Assembly (NCBI GenBank): GCA_964361075.1
Contig: CAYHZL010000001.1
Span: 1-62,969, forward strand
Direction: 5' to 3'
DNA from: CAYHZL01 sp964361075
GTDB taxonomy: Bacteria > Bacteroidota > Ignavibacteria > UBA10030 > UBA8401
DNA: 62,969 bases
How positions within the stretch are numbered: the first letter of the stretch is position 1; the number at the start of each line of letters is the position of its first letter. This document shows positions 42,825 to 51,864 of this stretch, piece by piece. The notes under the pieces are model-generated. The model ran no database searches, had not been told where the DNA came from, and saw only the letters and a list, made by a program, of their open reading frames with translations. The translations under genes were made by a program, and so were the position numbers.

Positions 42825-43611
42825 TTAAAAGAACTTTCAGAACAGAATTAATTTCATTTTTAAATTTCTTTGAGTTCTTCTCAAAGAAATCAGTAAGGTT
42901 GTAACCCAAAATATTTTTTGAGAAAGCGAAAAGAAAAATATTTGAATTGGGAGATGTAGAACCAATCATTACACCGCAACGACTGTTACGATATCTTAGA
43001 ACAATATCAGAATCTATCTGTGATGAAAAAATTGCAAATACAGGTAAGTAACTGTTAGCCCATGCAACGGTTGCATTATCAATGTCTGCATTTTGTCTTT
43101 TGCTGTCTTTGCTTTTGTAACCTTGACGAACCTCAAACACAATTCCATTTTTAGGAATCTGTTTTATTGATAGTTCTTTGCAATAGGATCTAATCCATTC
43201 TTGTAATCTTCCCTTTAGTTTGGCATTTTGAATTTCCTTTAGTTCTAACCTTCCGTCAAGCGAGAGGGTTTTTACTTTCCCTCCCGAAGTTTTCGCATCG
43301 TAACTCCATTGAGCAAAATCCCTGTCCTTGTATTGTGTAGTGTCAATGAGTATTTCTCTAAAGAGATGTTCACAACCAATTCCAATTTGTCTGTAAATGG
43401 AAGTCATGCCGCCTGCTGCTTTATGTGCAGCGTACATCAGTCCTGAATCAAGTCCAATCCAAGCGTAAAATGGATCCGCACCATAAAGTTTTAAGAAACC
43501 GTCAAGCGAAACACCGTCAGCATTTTGGCTCTTCCCGAATTTGGGTTTGTAATCCTTACATTTTCTGATAGGGTCAAGGAACATTTCAATATATTTTTCT
43601 TCTGTTGTCAT
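42814..43611 (-). CDS. Putative type II restriction endonuclease
   Basis: 265 aa. Partner of the adjacent methylase by position. The likely PD-(D/E)xK core is at GIVFEVRQGYKSKDSKRQN (Glu160 onward), followed by ADIDNATVAWANSYLPV; this RQGYKSKDSKRQNADI block is typical of restriction nucleases that read as one class by eye, but I cannot name the prototype. Basic Lys-rich C-terminus. It sits between fni and the polyprenyl synthase. Confidence 0.72.
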   Translation of the reverse strand: MTTEEKYIEMFLDPIRKCKDYKPKFGKSQNADGVSLDGFLKLYGADPFYAWIGLDSGLMYAAHKAAGGMTSIYRQIGIGCEHLFREILIDTTQYKDRDFAQWSYDAKTSGGKVKTLSLDGRLELKEIQNAKLKGRLQEWIRSYCKELSIKQIPKNGIVFEVRQGYKSKDSKRQNADIDNATVAWANSYLPVFAIFSSQIDSDIVLRYRNSRCGVMIGSTSPNSNIFLFAFSKNILGYNLTDFFEKNSKKFKNEINSVLKVLLNAN

Positions 43612-43755
43612 TCTAAACTATTTCTTAAATGTAGATAAAAAAAATAAGTCATTCTCTTTGTCTGTTATCTCGATTTACCCCCAAGGTTTCGGGTATGCAC
43701 TGTCGCCAAAACATGATACTCAACGTGCAGAATTTCACAAGTATCGTGTATTGAT

Positions 43756-44832
43756 TTAATTTTTCTTCTTAATAATTTCCCGTCCAATATAAATCGGGTC
43801 GCGTCGGAATTCTTCCAGCGATGCAATACCGGTGAGAAACATCGCTCCTTTACATTCGTGCATCCATTGATTAAGTGTTGCAGCAAGTTCTTTCTTCCCG
43901 CCGTTACATAATGCTTGCAACATCGGACGCGCAGAAGCGGTCATATCTGCACCAAGCGCAAGAGCTTTCGCACAATCAAGTCCGCTGGTAATACCGCCGG
44001 AGGCAACAACACACAATTCCGGTTTACTGTTTTTTAGTTGCACAACATCGTGCAATGCATCAACTGTCGGAATACCCCAATCCCAAAACTGTTGCGATGA
44101 TGCGCGCGCCTTTCCGTTTTCTTTCCGTCGAAGTATTTCCACGCCAGCCCAACTTGTTCCGCCAGCACCGGCGACATCTATTATAGTAACGCCAACATTC
44201 ATCAATCGCGATGCAACTTCACCGGAAATTCCTGCGCCAATTTCTTTCACGATAACGGGAACGGAAAGATGTTTCACTAATTTTTCAATTCCCAAAAGCA
44301 CGCCGCGAAAATTTGTATTTCCTTCGGGCTGCAAAAATTCTTGCAATGGATTGAGATGAACAGCAAATGCATCGGCACGAATCATTTCCACCAAACGCTG
44401 AACTGATGATACATCGCGCAAGGCGGCAACTTCCGGCGCACCAATGTTGCCGACAATCGGAATTGATGGCGCGGCAGCACGCACAATGCTGAATGTAGAA
44501 TGATACGTTGTATCTTCCAACGCCTGCCTCTGACTGCCAACACCCATTGCAATACCAAATTCTTCGCAGACTTCTGCAAGCTGTTTGTTGATTCGTTTCG
44601 CATCGGCGTATCCGCCCGTCATACACGAAATCATAAACGGAAATGCGATGCGTTTGCCGAGAAATGTTGTTGCCGTTGTTACTTCAGAAAAATTTATTTC
44701 AGGAAGCGCATTGTGAATAAATTCCCACTCATCGAAACCTGTCTGTTTATTGAGAAAGGTAACATTCTTGTGTACCGTTAAAAGCACATGGTCTTTTTTT
44801 CGGGAGGATGTTGTTGGTTTGGCTCGCTTCAT
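43756..44832 (-). CDS. fni: Type 2 isopentenyl-diphosphate delta-isomerase
   Basis: 358 aa from the ATG at 44832. FMN- and NADPH-dependent isomerase converting IPP to DMAPP. SSRKKDHVLL at the N-terminus, FMISCMTGGYADAKRINKQLAE, GVGSQRQALE, HLNPLQEFLQPEGN, VIVKEIGAGIS, DVAGAGGTSWAGVE and the phosphate-binding VASGGITSGLDCAKALALGAD are all typical. The frame runs 26 codons further upstream as hydrophobic residues with no family match, so the inner ATG is used. It supplies the polyprenyl synthase downstream. Confidence 0.94.
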   Translation of the reverse strand: MKRAKPTTSSRKKDHVLLTVHKNVTFLNKQTGFDEWEFIHNALPEINFSEVTTATTFLGKRIAFPFMISCMTGGYADAKRINKQLAEVCEEFGIAMGVGSQRQALEDTTYHSTFSIVRAAAPSIPIVGNIGAPEVAALRDVSSVQRLVEMIRADAFAVHLNPLQEFLQPEGNTNFRGVLLGIEKLVKHLSVPVIVKEIGAGISGEVASRLMNVGVTIIDVAGAGGTSWAGVEILRRKENGKARASSQQFWDWGIPTVDALHDVVQLKNSKPELCVVASGGITSGLDCAKALALGADMTASARPMLQALCNGGKKELAATLNQWMHECKGAMFLTGIASLEEFRRDPIYIGREIIKKKN

Positions 44833-45057
44833 GAAATACACATGGTGAATACAAAAACTTGCCGCAAAGATTTTCAAAAAAATTATAGCGAAAATAGCAA
44901 AGAGAAGCAAGAAAGCGTATTACTTTGCCGCAGTCTATGTTGGTTAGTGAAAAAGATTTTTCAGACTGATCTAGTTTCGAAAACGCTCAAAATGTTTTTA
45001 AGCTCTTTGAACTAACAACCGCTCAAAAAGTGGATGCGTGCAAATCGCTCACTCGAT

Positions 45058-45087
45058 AAAACGCTCAAAAAGTGAATGAGCGCTTTT
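45058..45087 (-). terminator. Terminator after the response regulator gene
   Basis: On the minus strand GCGCTCA pairs with TGAGCG(T), followed by TTTT. The core CGCTCAAAAAGTG also occurs just upstream at about 45019-45033, and CGCTCAAAA at 44983-44991, so the hairpin may derive from a short local repeat. Confidence 0.6.
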
Positions 45088-45125
45088 AAACGGCAGTGCG
45101 TAAATCGTGCAGGAGTGTACAACGT

Positions 45126-45581
45126 TCACGCGCCGAGCAACGTACGAATTGATTGTATTATTTCCGAAACACAGTATGGTTTGCTAAAACACTCTTTGAT
45201 ACCTTCTTGTAACAATAACTCTTTTTCATTCTGCTCCATAAAACCGCTGACAACAATTGTTTTTACGTGCGGATTTATTTTTTTCATTTTTTTGAAAACA
45301 GCCAAACCATCTAATGTGGGTAATCCTAAATCGGAAAGAACAATATCTATGGCTGTGTATTGCTTGGCATACATTTGTACAGCTTCTTCGCCATCACCGG
45401 ATGTAATAACCGAGTAGCCTTGTTCTTCCAGCTCTTCCTTCATAAGCCGGCATAACACTTCTTCATCCTCTATGAGCAAAATTGTATCTTTGCCTTTGAA
45501 TGAAGACGGTGTTACATCTTTATTGATTATATTTTCCACGTATGATACTATTTGGTAATTTTTTTTGGAAATAATTTCCAA
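45126..45581 (-). CDS. Single-domain response regulator
   Basis: 151 aa. A receiver domain after a 30-residue leader: ILLIEDEEVLCRLMKEELEEQ, phospho-acceptor Asp in DIVLSDLGLP (near residue 83), VVSGF and the FSKPY lysine. There is no output domain, so it acts in a phosphorelay or on a partner. It is separated by tRNA-Pro and a repeat island from the kinase cluster and resembles the receiver at the end of the 507-aa kinase. Confidence 0.9.
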   Translation of the reverse strand: MEIISKKNYQIVSYVENIINKDVTPSSFKGKDTILLIEDEEVLCRLMKEELEEQGYSVITSGDGEEAVQMYAKQYTAIDIVLSDLGLPTLDGLAVFKKMKKINPHVKTIVVSGFMEQNEKELLLQEGIKECFSKPYCVSEIIQSIRTLLGA

Positions 45582-45690
45582 CGCTGTTTCCGTTTACAAA
45601 GGAAATTGATATGCAAATAAATGTAGGAATATTGAAAGTAAGTTCCAATTCACAGGAATTACTGGGGTGGGATTGCGACAAACGAAATTG

Positions 45691-45765
45691 TCGGGGCGAG
45701 AGGATTCGAACCTCCGACTTCTTGCTCCCAAAGCAAGCGCTCTAGCCGGGCTGAGCTACGCCCCG
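45691..45765 (-). tRNA. tRNA-Pro (anticodon TGG)
   Basis: Reading on minus: acceptor CGGGGCG pairs with CGCCCCG plus discriminator A; D-arm TAGCTCAGCCCGGCTAG; anticodon stem CTTGC/GCAAG around TTTGGGA (anticodon TGG); T-arm TCGGAGGTTCGAATCCTC. CCA is not encoded. Confidence 0.95.
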
Positions 45766-45827
45766 AAAATTCTTATCTAATATAAAAAAAAAATCGGTGG
45801 TCTGCAAAAAGATTCTTCGTAAAATAC

Positions 45828-45846
45828 ATGAGTCCACTCTAAAAAG
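45828..45846. repeat. Solo arm of the 32070-32230 MITE
   Basis: ATGAGTCCACTCTAAAAAG differs by one base from the left arm at 32070. No right arm is found nearby, so it is a fragment. It lies just left of the block GTAACTCCTAAGTAACTC, which also truncates the DUF3276 gene. Confidence 0.7.
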
Positions 45847-45859
45847 TCAAAATGAAAGA

Positions 45860-46121
45860 AAAAAGGTAACTCCTAAGTAACTCACATCGTGAGTTACTCT
45901 TTTTGAAAAAAATTCGCCACAGGCGTACTGAACGCGCTACTCAGCAGATGCTGACTTAATAATAGAACACGGATGACACGGGTTTACACGGATTATTTTA
46001 TTGATTTTTAGAGATGCCCTTTATGAAGAAACTCCATTTTATCAGTTCGCCGCGGCGAATCAGTCAAATCCGTGTTTCGCCGCGGCGAATGTTCTATTTT
46101 TTCTAACCGCTGAGTAGTTAC
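45860..46121. repeat. Composite repeat island D
   Basis: Contains GTAACTCCTAAGTAACTC plus its inverse (45866-45897), arms GCTACTCAGCAG (45937-45948) and CCGCTGAGTAGTTAC (46107-46121), a TTTTTAGAGATGCCC fragment of the 52755 MITE (46006-46020), and two TTCGCCGCGGCGAA copies (46046-46059, 46076-46089). Compared with 29240-29300 one palindrome copy is extra. No gene is present between the tRNA and 46149. Confidence 0.78.
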
Positions 46122-46148
46122 TGGAAATAGTTTTATGAATTACTCATG

Positions 46149-47672
46149 CTATGTTGCAATAGCGTGAAGAAGGTCATCAATGCTCAGTGGTTTGGGAAGA
46201 AGAATATCTACGGCAGTTTCCTGCAATTCAACGGTGGAAATCCGCTCACTCCATCCTGTGGTTAAAATAATTTTTATTTTCGGAAAAAGTACGCGCATCT
46301 TTTCGGCAAGTTCCCAGCCATTGAGATCGGGCAATGCTAAATCAGTAATAAGTACATCAGGTAAAAATTTTTTTGAAACCATCAATGCCTCTCTACTGCT
46401 GACAAGAGATTTTGTAATATATCCTTCGCCGCGCAGTACATTATCAATCACCCTTAACACGACATCGTCATCATCAACAATAAGAATATTGCACACTGGT
46501 TTTTTCTGTAAAGACTCTGCATGCTTGCTGATTCCACCCACGGCAGGCATCACTTCATTTTTCGGAAAGTGAATAAAAAAAGTCGTCCCTTTGTCAGGTT
46601 CCGATGTTAATGTTAATTTTCCTTTCATCTTACGAAGAAGCTCGCGTACGATCGTTAAGCCAAGTCCAACATGTAATTCTCCTTTTGTAGTGTACCGCGG
46701 CTGAAAAATTTTTTCCTGAACATCTGTTGGAATCTCGGGACCATTGTTGTGAAGTTTCACTATAATTTCAGCAGGCGTATTCTCGGCGGAGAGAGCAATG
46801 TGTCCGCTATTGTGTATTGCTTCGAATGCATTACGCAGCAAAAGAAAAAATATTTCCCGCACTTCCGGTGCATACCCAAAGATTTCAGGAAGTTGATAAA
46901 ATTCTTTTTCAACTGAAATAGTAGAACGCTTATCCTTGAAGGATGAAAGATATGGATCGAGTATTGTGATCGCCTCGTCAAATATAGTTTGTACAAAAAA
47001 TGGACCGAAAGATACATGGCGGTTTTTTTGCACAAACTGATGCAATTCTTTTACTGCTGCAACTCCTTCTTCTGCCGATTGAGCGATAAAGGTAGACTCT
47101 CGTAACACTTTTTCATCATGGGTTTTCATTTGCAGCAGTTGTGTTCGTCCAACAATTGCGCCGAGAATATTGCTGAACTCATGAGCAGTAATACTTGCCA
47201 TTTCACCGATAGCTTTTACTTTGTCGGTCTGCATCATGTGATGCTGGGTTTGGCGTAACACTTGGCGCGTTTGAATTAACTCTTGCTGCAACTCATAGAC
47301 TTCTACAGTATTGCTTTGGAGAGGAACAATGACTCCCTCAAAAATAAATTTGCCATGCGAGGTAGAGGAAGATGTTCCGTTCAACGTAACGGAAATATTA
47401 TTCTCTGCGCGAGTACGCAATTCAACATGGAAATTTTTGATCTCGTGACCATTAGTACATAAACCGGAAAAATTTTCACGCTCTGATTGAACAGAAAAAA
47501 TTGAATGCTTTGATGTTGCATGTCGTATTTCATCTTCTGTTGTGTAGCCAAGCAATTCAAGAGTTGGTACATTGGCGGCAAGTATTTCACCGTTGGGCGT
47601 CATGACAGCGATGCATTCGCAAACGAAATGTGCAAAGGGTGGAAGTTGTAGATATTGATTTTCTTGTGTCAT
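46149..47672 (-). CDS. Hybrid sensor histidine kinase (PAS-HisKA-HATPase-REC)
   Basis: 507 aa, soluble. PAS-like region (residues 1-120), HisKA with His164 in MASITAHEFSNILGAIVG, ATPase motifs (LLLRNAFEAI, VGLGLTIVRELL) and a C-terminal receiver with Asp in DVLITDLALPDLNG. No membrane segments, so it senses an intracellular signal. HEFSNIL (not HELRTPL) places it in the HWE-unlike 'HE(F/L)xN' group typical of response to nitrogen/C4-type kinases. It follows a receiver gene by 15 bp and is co-transcribed with the cluster up to 53677. Confidence 0.88.
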   Translation of the reverse strand: MTQENQYLQLPPFAHFVCECIAVMTPNGEILAANVPTLELLGYTTEDEIRHATSKHSIFSVQSERENFSGLCTNGHEIKNFHVELRTRAENNISVTLNGTSSSTSHGKFIFEGVIVPLQSNTVEVYELQQELIQTRQVLRQTQHHMMQTDKVKAIGEMASITAHEFSNILGAIVGRTQLLQMKTHDEKVLRESTFIAQSAEEGVAAVKELHQFVQKNRHVSFGPFFVQTIFDEAITILDPYLSSFKDKRSTISVEKEFYQLPEIFGYAPEVREIFFLLLRNAFEAIHNSGHIALSAENTPAEIIVKLHNNGPEIPTDVQEKIFQPRYTTKGELHVGLGLTIVRELLRKMKGKLTLTSEPDKGTTFFIHFPKNEVMPAVGGISKHAESLQKKPVCNILIVDDDDVVLRVIDNVLRGEGYITKSLVSSREALMVSKKFLPDVLITDLALPDLNGWELAEKMRVLFPKIKIILTTGWSERISTVELQETAVDILLPKPLSIDDLLHAIAT

Positions 47673-47687
47673 TATTTTGGGAATTGT

Positions 47688-48089
47688 TTACGCGGCTTTG
47701 TGAAGCAACTGCTCCATTGCTTGTAGTAATTTAGCAAAATCTACAATTGGTTTTGCAATATAATCATCTGCGGCACTGGCGATTAAAAATTTTTCCATAT
47801 CTTCACGCATCGCGTGAGCAGTTGCAAGCATAATGGGAATAGTTTTTCCGTTCGCCGACATTTTCATTGCTTTACTTAATTGCAAACCATCAACAGAAAT
47901 ACCCTGATACAGAGTATTCGACAATGACACATCCATGATCACGGCGTTGACTGTACCGGATAGATACAGACCAACTGCAAAGTCGCCGTCTTCTGTTACT
48001 GTTACTGTATGGTTTGCCATCCGAGAAAGGACAAGGTCAAAAAGTTCAGCATTCACGGGATCATCTTCAACGACCAGAATATGTGCCAT
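47688..48089 (-). CDS. Single-domain response regulator (CheY-like)
   Basis: 133 aa. HILVVEDDPVNAELFDLVLSR, Asp53 in VIMDVSLS and YIAKPI are the receiver signature. Two-residue spacing and a 14-residue insert (NTLYQGISVDG) after the acceptor Asp are a little unusual. Sits between two hybrid kinases (15-bp gaps), a likely shuttle in the same relay. Confidence 0.9.
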   Translation of the reverse strand: MAHILVVEDDPVNAELFDLVLSRMANHTVTVTEDGDFAVGLYLSGTVNAVIMDVSLSNTLYQGISVDGLQLSKAMKMSANGKTIPIMLATAHAMREDMEKFLIASAADDYIAKPIVDFAKLLQAMEQLLHKAA

Positions 48090-48104
48090 GGTGTACCTTT
48101 CAGA

Positions 48105-49712
48105 TCAAGCGTGTTCCGTTACAGGTTCGCTGCTAAAATTTTTTACTGTTTGTACGAGCTGATGAATATCAATCGGTTTGACAAATGCTTTGGTAACATT
48201 ACCCTCACCGTCAAACTCTTCTACTTCTCTGCAAATGTCGGAGTGCCCACTCATTAAGATAAACGGAGTGCGCGTAAGCGCCGGTATCTCGCGAATTTTT
48301 TTCAGCAGGTCAAATCCATTTGAAAGATTCGCTCCACTGGCAGATGGCAACGCATAGTCGCTAAGAATCACGAACGGTTTCATTTCGATAATTTCCGGCA
48401 ACGCTTCATCGGCTGTGGTTACGGAATGAATACGGTATGCACCGGAATCTTCAAAGACATCACGAATGAGTGTTGAGTACATTACATCATCTTCGATAAT
48501 ATAAATGAGCGGCAATTGTTCATTCGTTGGTGTAGCATGTTGTGGTGCACTCGGTTGTGTTGCTGTGTGCAGTTTTTCTTTCTGAGTTCCTATCGGTAAA
48601 CGAAAAACAACACGCGTCCCTTTTTCTATGCCTTCACTTTCCAAAGAAATAACACCTCCCATTTTTTCTACCAGACTTTTTGTAATTGCTAATCCTAAAC
48701 CTGTTCCACCTGATTGCCGGCCAAGCAACGAATCAACTTGAGCAAACATTTTAAAGAGCCGATGCTGTGCAGTTTTGGGAATACCAATACCGGTATCAAC
48801 AACTGAAAATTCCACATACCCTCGCTGCGGAAATTGTTCGACGGTAAATGTGATACCGCCTTCGTTGGTAAATTTCACGGCATTGGAAAGTAAATTGAGA
48901 AGCACTTGCTTACACCGGGCGCGGTCAGCATTGACAAACACATTGCCTTCCGGTAACGCAGTATAGTGCAAGTAAATTCCTTTTTCATTTGTTTGTACTT
49001 CAATGAGACCCGCTACTTCACTCCACAGTTCTTCAAAATTAACAATTTCACTTTCCAACCGAAGCTTCCCTGCTTCTATTTTTGAAATATCCAAAATATC
49101 GTTAATTAATTTAAGAAGATGTTTTGAACTTGAGAGCGCCAGATTAAGAAATTTATTTTCTTCATCTTTATTATGTGCAACTCCTTGTAACACTAAATTG
49201 AGAAATCCGATAATGCCGTTTAACGGCGTGCGAAGTTCGTGTGATGTAGTGGCGAGAAATTGATTTTTAAGTTCATTGGCTTTTTCAAGACGCCGATTGT
49301 TTTCTTCTAAACGCTGGCGGTATTCCAATAAAAGGTGCTCGTCTTCTTTTTTCTCTGTGATGTCGCGGAAAATACTAACAAATCCAATGTGTTTGTTCTC
49401 GGAATCTTTGAGCAATGAAAAGAAAGCTTCAACCGTCAACAAGTTGCCGTTTTTATCGGGCTGATTAATTTCACCATTCCATACACTATTATTGGCAAGA
49501 GAGTTCGCCATCTCCCGTTCTGTTGCTCGATCTACATACGACGAAAGTTTAAAAACATCGTGCAGCGATTTACCCATCACTTCGCTGAGTTGCCAGCCAT
49601 ATTTATTTTCTGCCGCAGCATTCCATTGCAGAATATTAAATTCCAAATCCACCACAACAATGGCATCCTGAATGCGCTCAAAGATATCTTTATATATATT
49701 GTGTTCGCTCAT
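48105..49712 (-). CDS. Hybrid sensor histidine kinase (PAS-HisKA-HATPase-REC)
   Basis: 535 aa, soluble. PAS domain (YKDIFERIQDAIVVVDLEFN) with a PAC-like VSIFRDITEKKE, HisKA with His158 in TTSHELRTPLNGIIGFL, HATPase (NLLSNAVKFTNEGG, GTGLGLAITKSLVEKM) and a C-terminal receiver with FVILSDYALPS. The receiver carries an eight-residue insert after the acceptor as in the single-domain neighbour (SGANLSNGFDL). It starts 17 bp after the HD-GYP gene. Confidence 0.9.
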   Translation of the reverse strand: MSEHNIYKDIFERIQDAIVVVDLEFNILQWNAAAENKYGWQLSEVMGKSLHDVFKLSSYVDRATEREMANSLANNSVWNGEINQPDKNGNLLTVEAFFSLLKDSENKHIGFVSIFRDITEKKEDEHLLLEYRQRLEENNRRLEKANELKNQFLATTSHELRTPLNGIIGFLNLVLQGVAHNKDEENKFLNLALSSSKHLLKLINDILDISKIEAGKLRLESEIVNFEELWSEVAGLIEVQTNEKGIYLHYTALPEGNVFVNADRARCKQVLLNLLSNAVKFTNEGGITFTVEQFPQRGYVEFSVVDTGIGIPKTAQHRLFKMFAQVDSLLGRQSGGTGLGLAITKSLVEKMGGVISLESEGIEKGTRVVFRLPIGTQKEKLHTATQPSAPQHATPTNEQLPLIYIIEDDVMYSTLIRDVFEDSGAYRIHSVTTADEALPEIIEMKPFVILSDYALPSASGANLSNGFDLLKKIREIPALTRTPFILMSGHSDICREVEEFDGEGNVTKAFVKPIDIHQLVQTVKNFSSEPVTEHA

Positions 49713-49729
49713 ATCTCTGTGGTCTTCTC

Positions 49730-50929
49730 TTATTTCGATTCAGCAAAGATATATACGCCTGTTAAAATTGGATCGAGTTGGTGGTGTGCAGTAATTTTTT
49801 TGATGGTGTTTTCATTAAGCACGGTGTTTTCGGTCAGCAGTTTAACGCCGGTGCCGGTATACAAATCGCGCGCAATTTTCATTCCGGGCTGTAATTCAAG
49901 CACGGAAATTTGTCTTTTTTTCTCCGCGCTAAATTCCTGATCGTTCGTTTGTAAAAAATCAACGACAAGCATCGTAATGTGCGGATCGTACAGTATTCCT
50001 TTTTTATTCATTAACTCGTCCACTACATGGCGTAATGTTGTGGATGGCTTTTGCAGTATGGTTTCAACACCATTAATAATACGCTGTATGCGTGCACCAA
50101 GCGGAATTTCCTCTTGCATTAATCGATCAGGATATCCTGTACCATCATAGTTTTCCATCTGATGACGAATAATATAAGCAACGGATTTTAACACAGGGAT
50201 TTCTTGGATGAGCAACTGTCCGCAGACGGGGAAGTGTATTAACTCTGCTTGTTCTTCGGTTTTTAATTCGTTCGGATTTTTTCTTACCAACGAATCGGGC
50301 ATAGATATTTTTCCGATTTCGTGCAATAATGCAGCATACAAAAAATCTTCAATCCTATCTTCTGCGATGGAAAGTTTTTTGCATACCCATTCCGTTATAT
50401 CTTTTGCTCGTTTACTTCGCGCAGATGCATTGGGAACACGTAGTTCAATTAAATTAGAAAGCAATGCGATGACACCACGAAAGCTGCCTTCCAATTCCGT
50501 ATTAAGTTTTGCAAGCTGTGCTTTATCTGCTTCAACATTATCTTGCAACGCTTTAATGCGAAGAAACGCATTCACTCTCGAAAGCAATTCATCGGAATGA
50601 TATGGCTTGGTTAAATATTCATCAGCGCCAATATTTAATCCTTTAATTTTATTTTGTACATCCTCAACACCGGTCAACAGAATAAATATTGCGTTGCGGA
50701 GAACCGGATGCTGTTTCACTTTCACGCACAAATCAAAACCGGTTCCTCCGGGCATATTGAAATCACTGATAATAATATCAGGTTTAACACGCTCACACAA
50801 GACGTACGCATCCCGCATGTTGATTGCCTGATGCACAACATACTCCGTATTATGTTGCAGTGTTTTTGCTAACAGCAGCAACTCAATCGGTTCATCTTCT
50901 ACTATTACGATGATAGGTTTTTTGTTCAC
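49730..50929 (-). CDS. Response regulator with degenerate HD-GYP domain
   Basis: 399 aa. Receiver (acceptor Asp56 in DIIISDFNMPGGTGF), coiled linker (about 125-150) and an HD-GYP-like domain. HD-GYP enzymes hydrolyse cyclic di-GMP. Here the hallmark HD is HE (LLHEIGKISMPDSL, His203-Glu204), while DGTGYPD is intact. The early helix that normally supplies a first His (HSxRV) reads SARSKRAKD. Activity may therefore be changed or lost. Its start overlaps the motB stop by 4 bp, linking it to stator expression. Confidence 0.82.
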   Translation of the reverse strand: MNKKPIIVIVEDEPIELLLLAKTLQHNTEYVVHQAINMRDAYVLCERVKPDIIISDFNMPGGTGFDLCVKVKQHPVLRNAIFILLTGVEDVQNKIKGLNIGADEYLTKPYHSDELLSRVNAFLRIKALQDNVEADKAQLAKLNTELEGSFRGVIALLSNLIELRVPNASARSKRAKDITEWVCKKLSIAEDRIEDFLYAALLHEIGKISMPDSLVRKNPNELKTEEQAELIHFPVCGQLLIQEIPVLKSVAYIIRHQMENYDGTGYPDRLMQEEIPLGARIQRIINGVETILQKPSTTLRHVVDELMNKKGILYDPHITMLVVDFLQTNDQEFSAEKKRQISVLELQPGMKIARDLYTGTGVKLLTENTVLNENTIKKITAHHQLDPILTGVYIFAESK

Positions 50930-51699
50930 TCGTTTTGTAACCCTTCAAATTTTACGATGATACTGATTCGGCGATTTGTTACATCGTACGGATCTTTTTT
51001 GTTGCGTAATATCTTATCAGCAAAGCCGCGCACCTGATCCATCTTGAATTGATCGATACCGTTCTTTGATAACACTCTTCTTGCCGAGTTAGCACGATCG
51101 GCGCTGAGTTCATAATTTGTATAGGTGGCATCGCTACTATACGGCCGGCTATCAGTGTGCCCTTCCACAATAATATGATTCGGCATTTTTCCGACTTCTG
51201 CCGCAATTATTTTTAGAATTTGTTCGGCTTCCGGCTTTAGTTTTGCAGTGCCTACATCAAAGAAGAATGCATCGGATGATTCAACAAGTTCGATGCGCAA
51301 TCCGTCTTTTACCATTTCCATGGTGATTTGGTTTTTCAATTTAAGGGCTTGCTGCTGTGCGCTTAAATCTTTTTTAATTTTTTCTCCCATTTTTTCCAGC
51401 ATCGCTTTTTCGTTTGCCGATCGCTTCATATTGCTGATTTCATCTGCAGCCATTCCTTTGCCACCAAGCATTGCACCTGTTTTTGTTTTTTCATTAAATG
51501 CACCGGGGTCGCGAAAATATTCCGATACGTATGATTTCACATCTTTACTCTGCCCGGTAATCCATAATACAATAAACAATGCCATCATTGCCGTTACAAA
51601 ATCTGCGTAGGCAACTTTCCATGCGCCACCATGACCTCCGCCATGTCCGGAAACTTTTTTAACAATGCGTATGGGTTGTTCTTTTTCTACGTTATTCAT
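50926..51699 (-). CDS. motB: Flagellar stator protein MotB (first pair)
   Basis: 257 aa. One N-terminal membrane helix with the ion-binding Asp33 (KVAYADFVTAMMALFIVLWI), a plug/linker and a C-terminal OmpA-like peptidoglycan-binding domain (IIVEGHTDSRPY, NYELSADRANSARRVL). His/Gly-rich GHGGGHGGAW N-terminus is typical of the proton-type MotB/LafU group. The partner motA is upstream with a 160-bp MITE-filled gap, an unusual break for this pair. Confidence 0.92.
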   Translation of the reverse strand: MNNVEKEQPIRIVKKVSGHGGGHGGAWKVAYADFVTAMMALFIVLWITGQSKDVKSYVSEYFRDPGAFNEKTKTGAMLGGKGMAADEISNMKRSANEKAMLEKMGEKIKKDLSAQQQALKLKNQITMEMVKDGLRIELVESSDAFFFDVGTAKLKPEAEQILKIIAAEVGKMPNHIIVEGHTDSRPYSSDATYTNYELSADRANSARRVLSKNGIDQFKMDQVRGFADKILRNKKDPYDVTNRRISIIVKFEGLQNE

Positions 51700-51730
51700 A
51701 AGTATTATTTTTCAAATACAAAATTACTAC

Positions 51731-51864
51731 TTAGTCGTCCCTTAAAAAATGCGAGTGATGCCATGAGTGTAATACAATGATTCAGAAATAATTCAAATTT
51801 TCACGTTCTTGATAAACAAACTCATGGCATCACTTTGTAAATAAGACTTTTTAAGGTTCAACTA
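51731..51864. repeat. MITE-like element between motA and motB (partner at 35034)
   Basis: Near-identical to 35034-35168. It is inserted between two genes of one stator operon, and its outer end (CTA at 51862) supplies the motA TAG stop codon. Confidence 0.87.
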
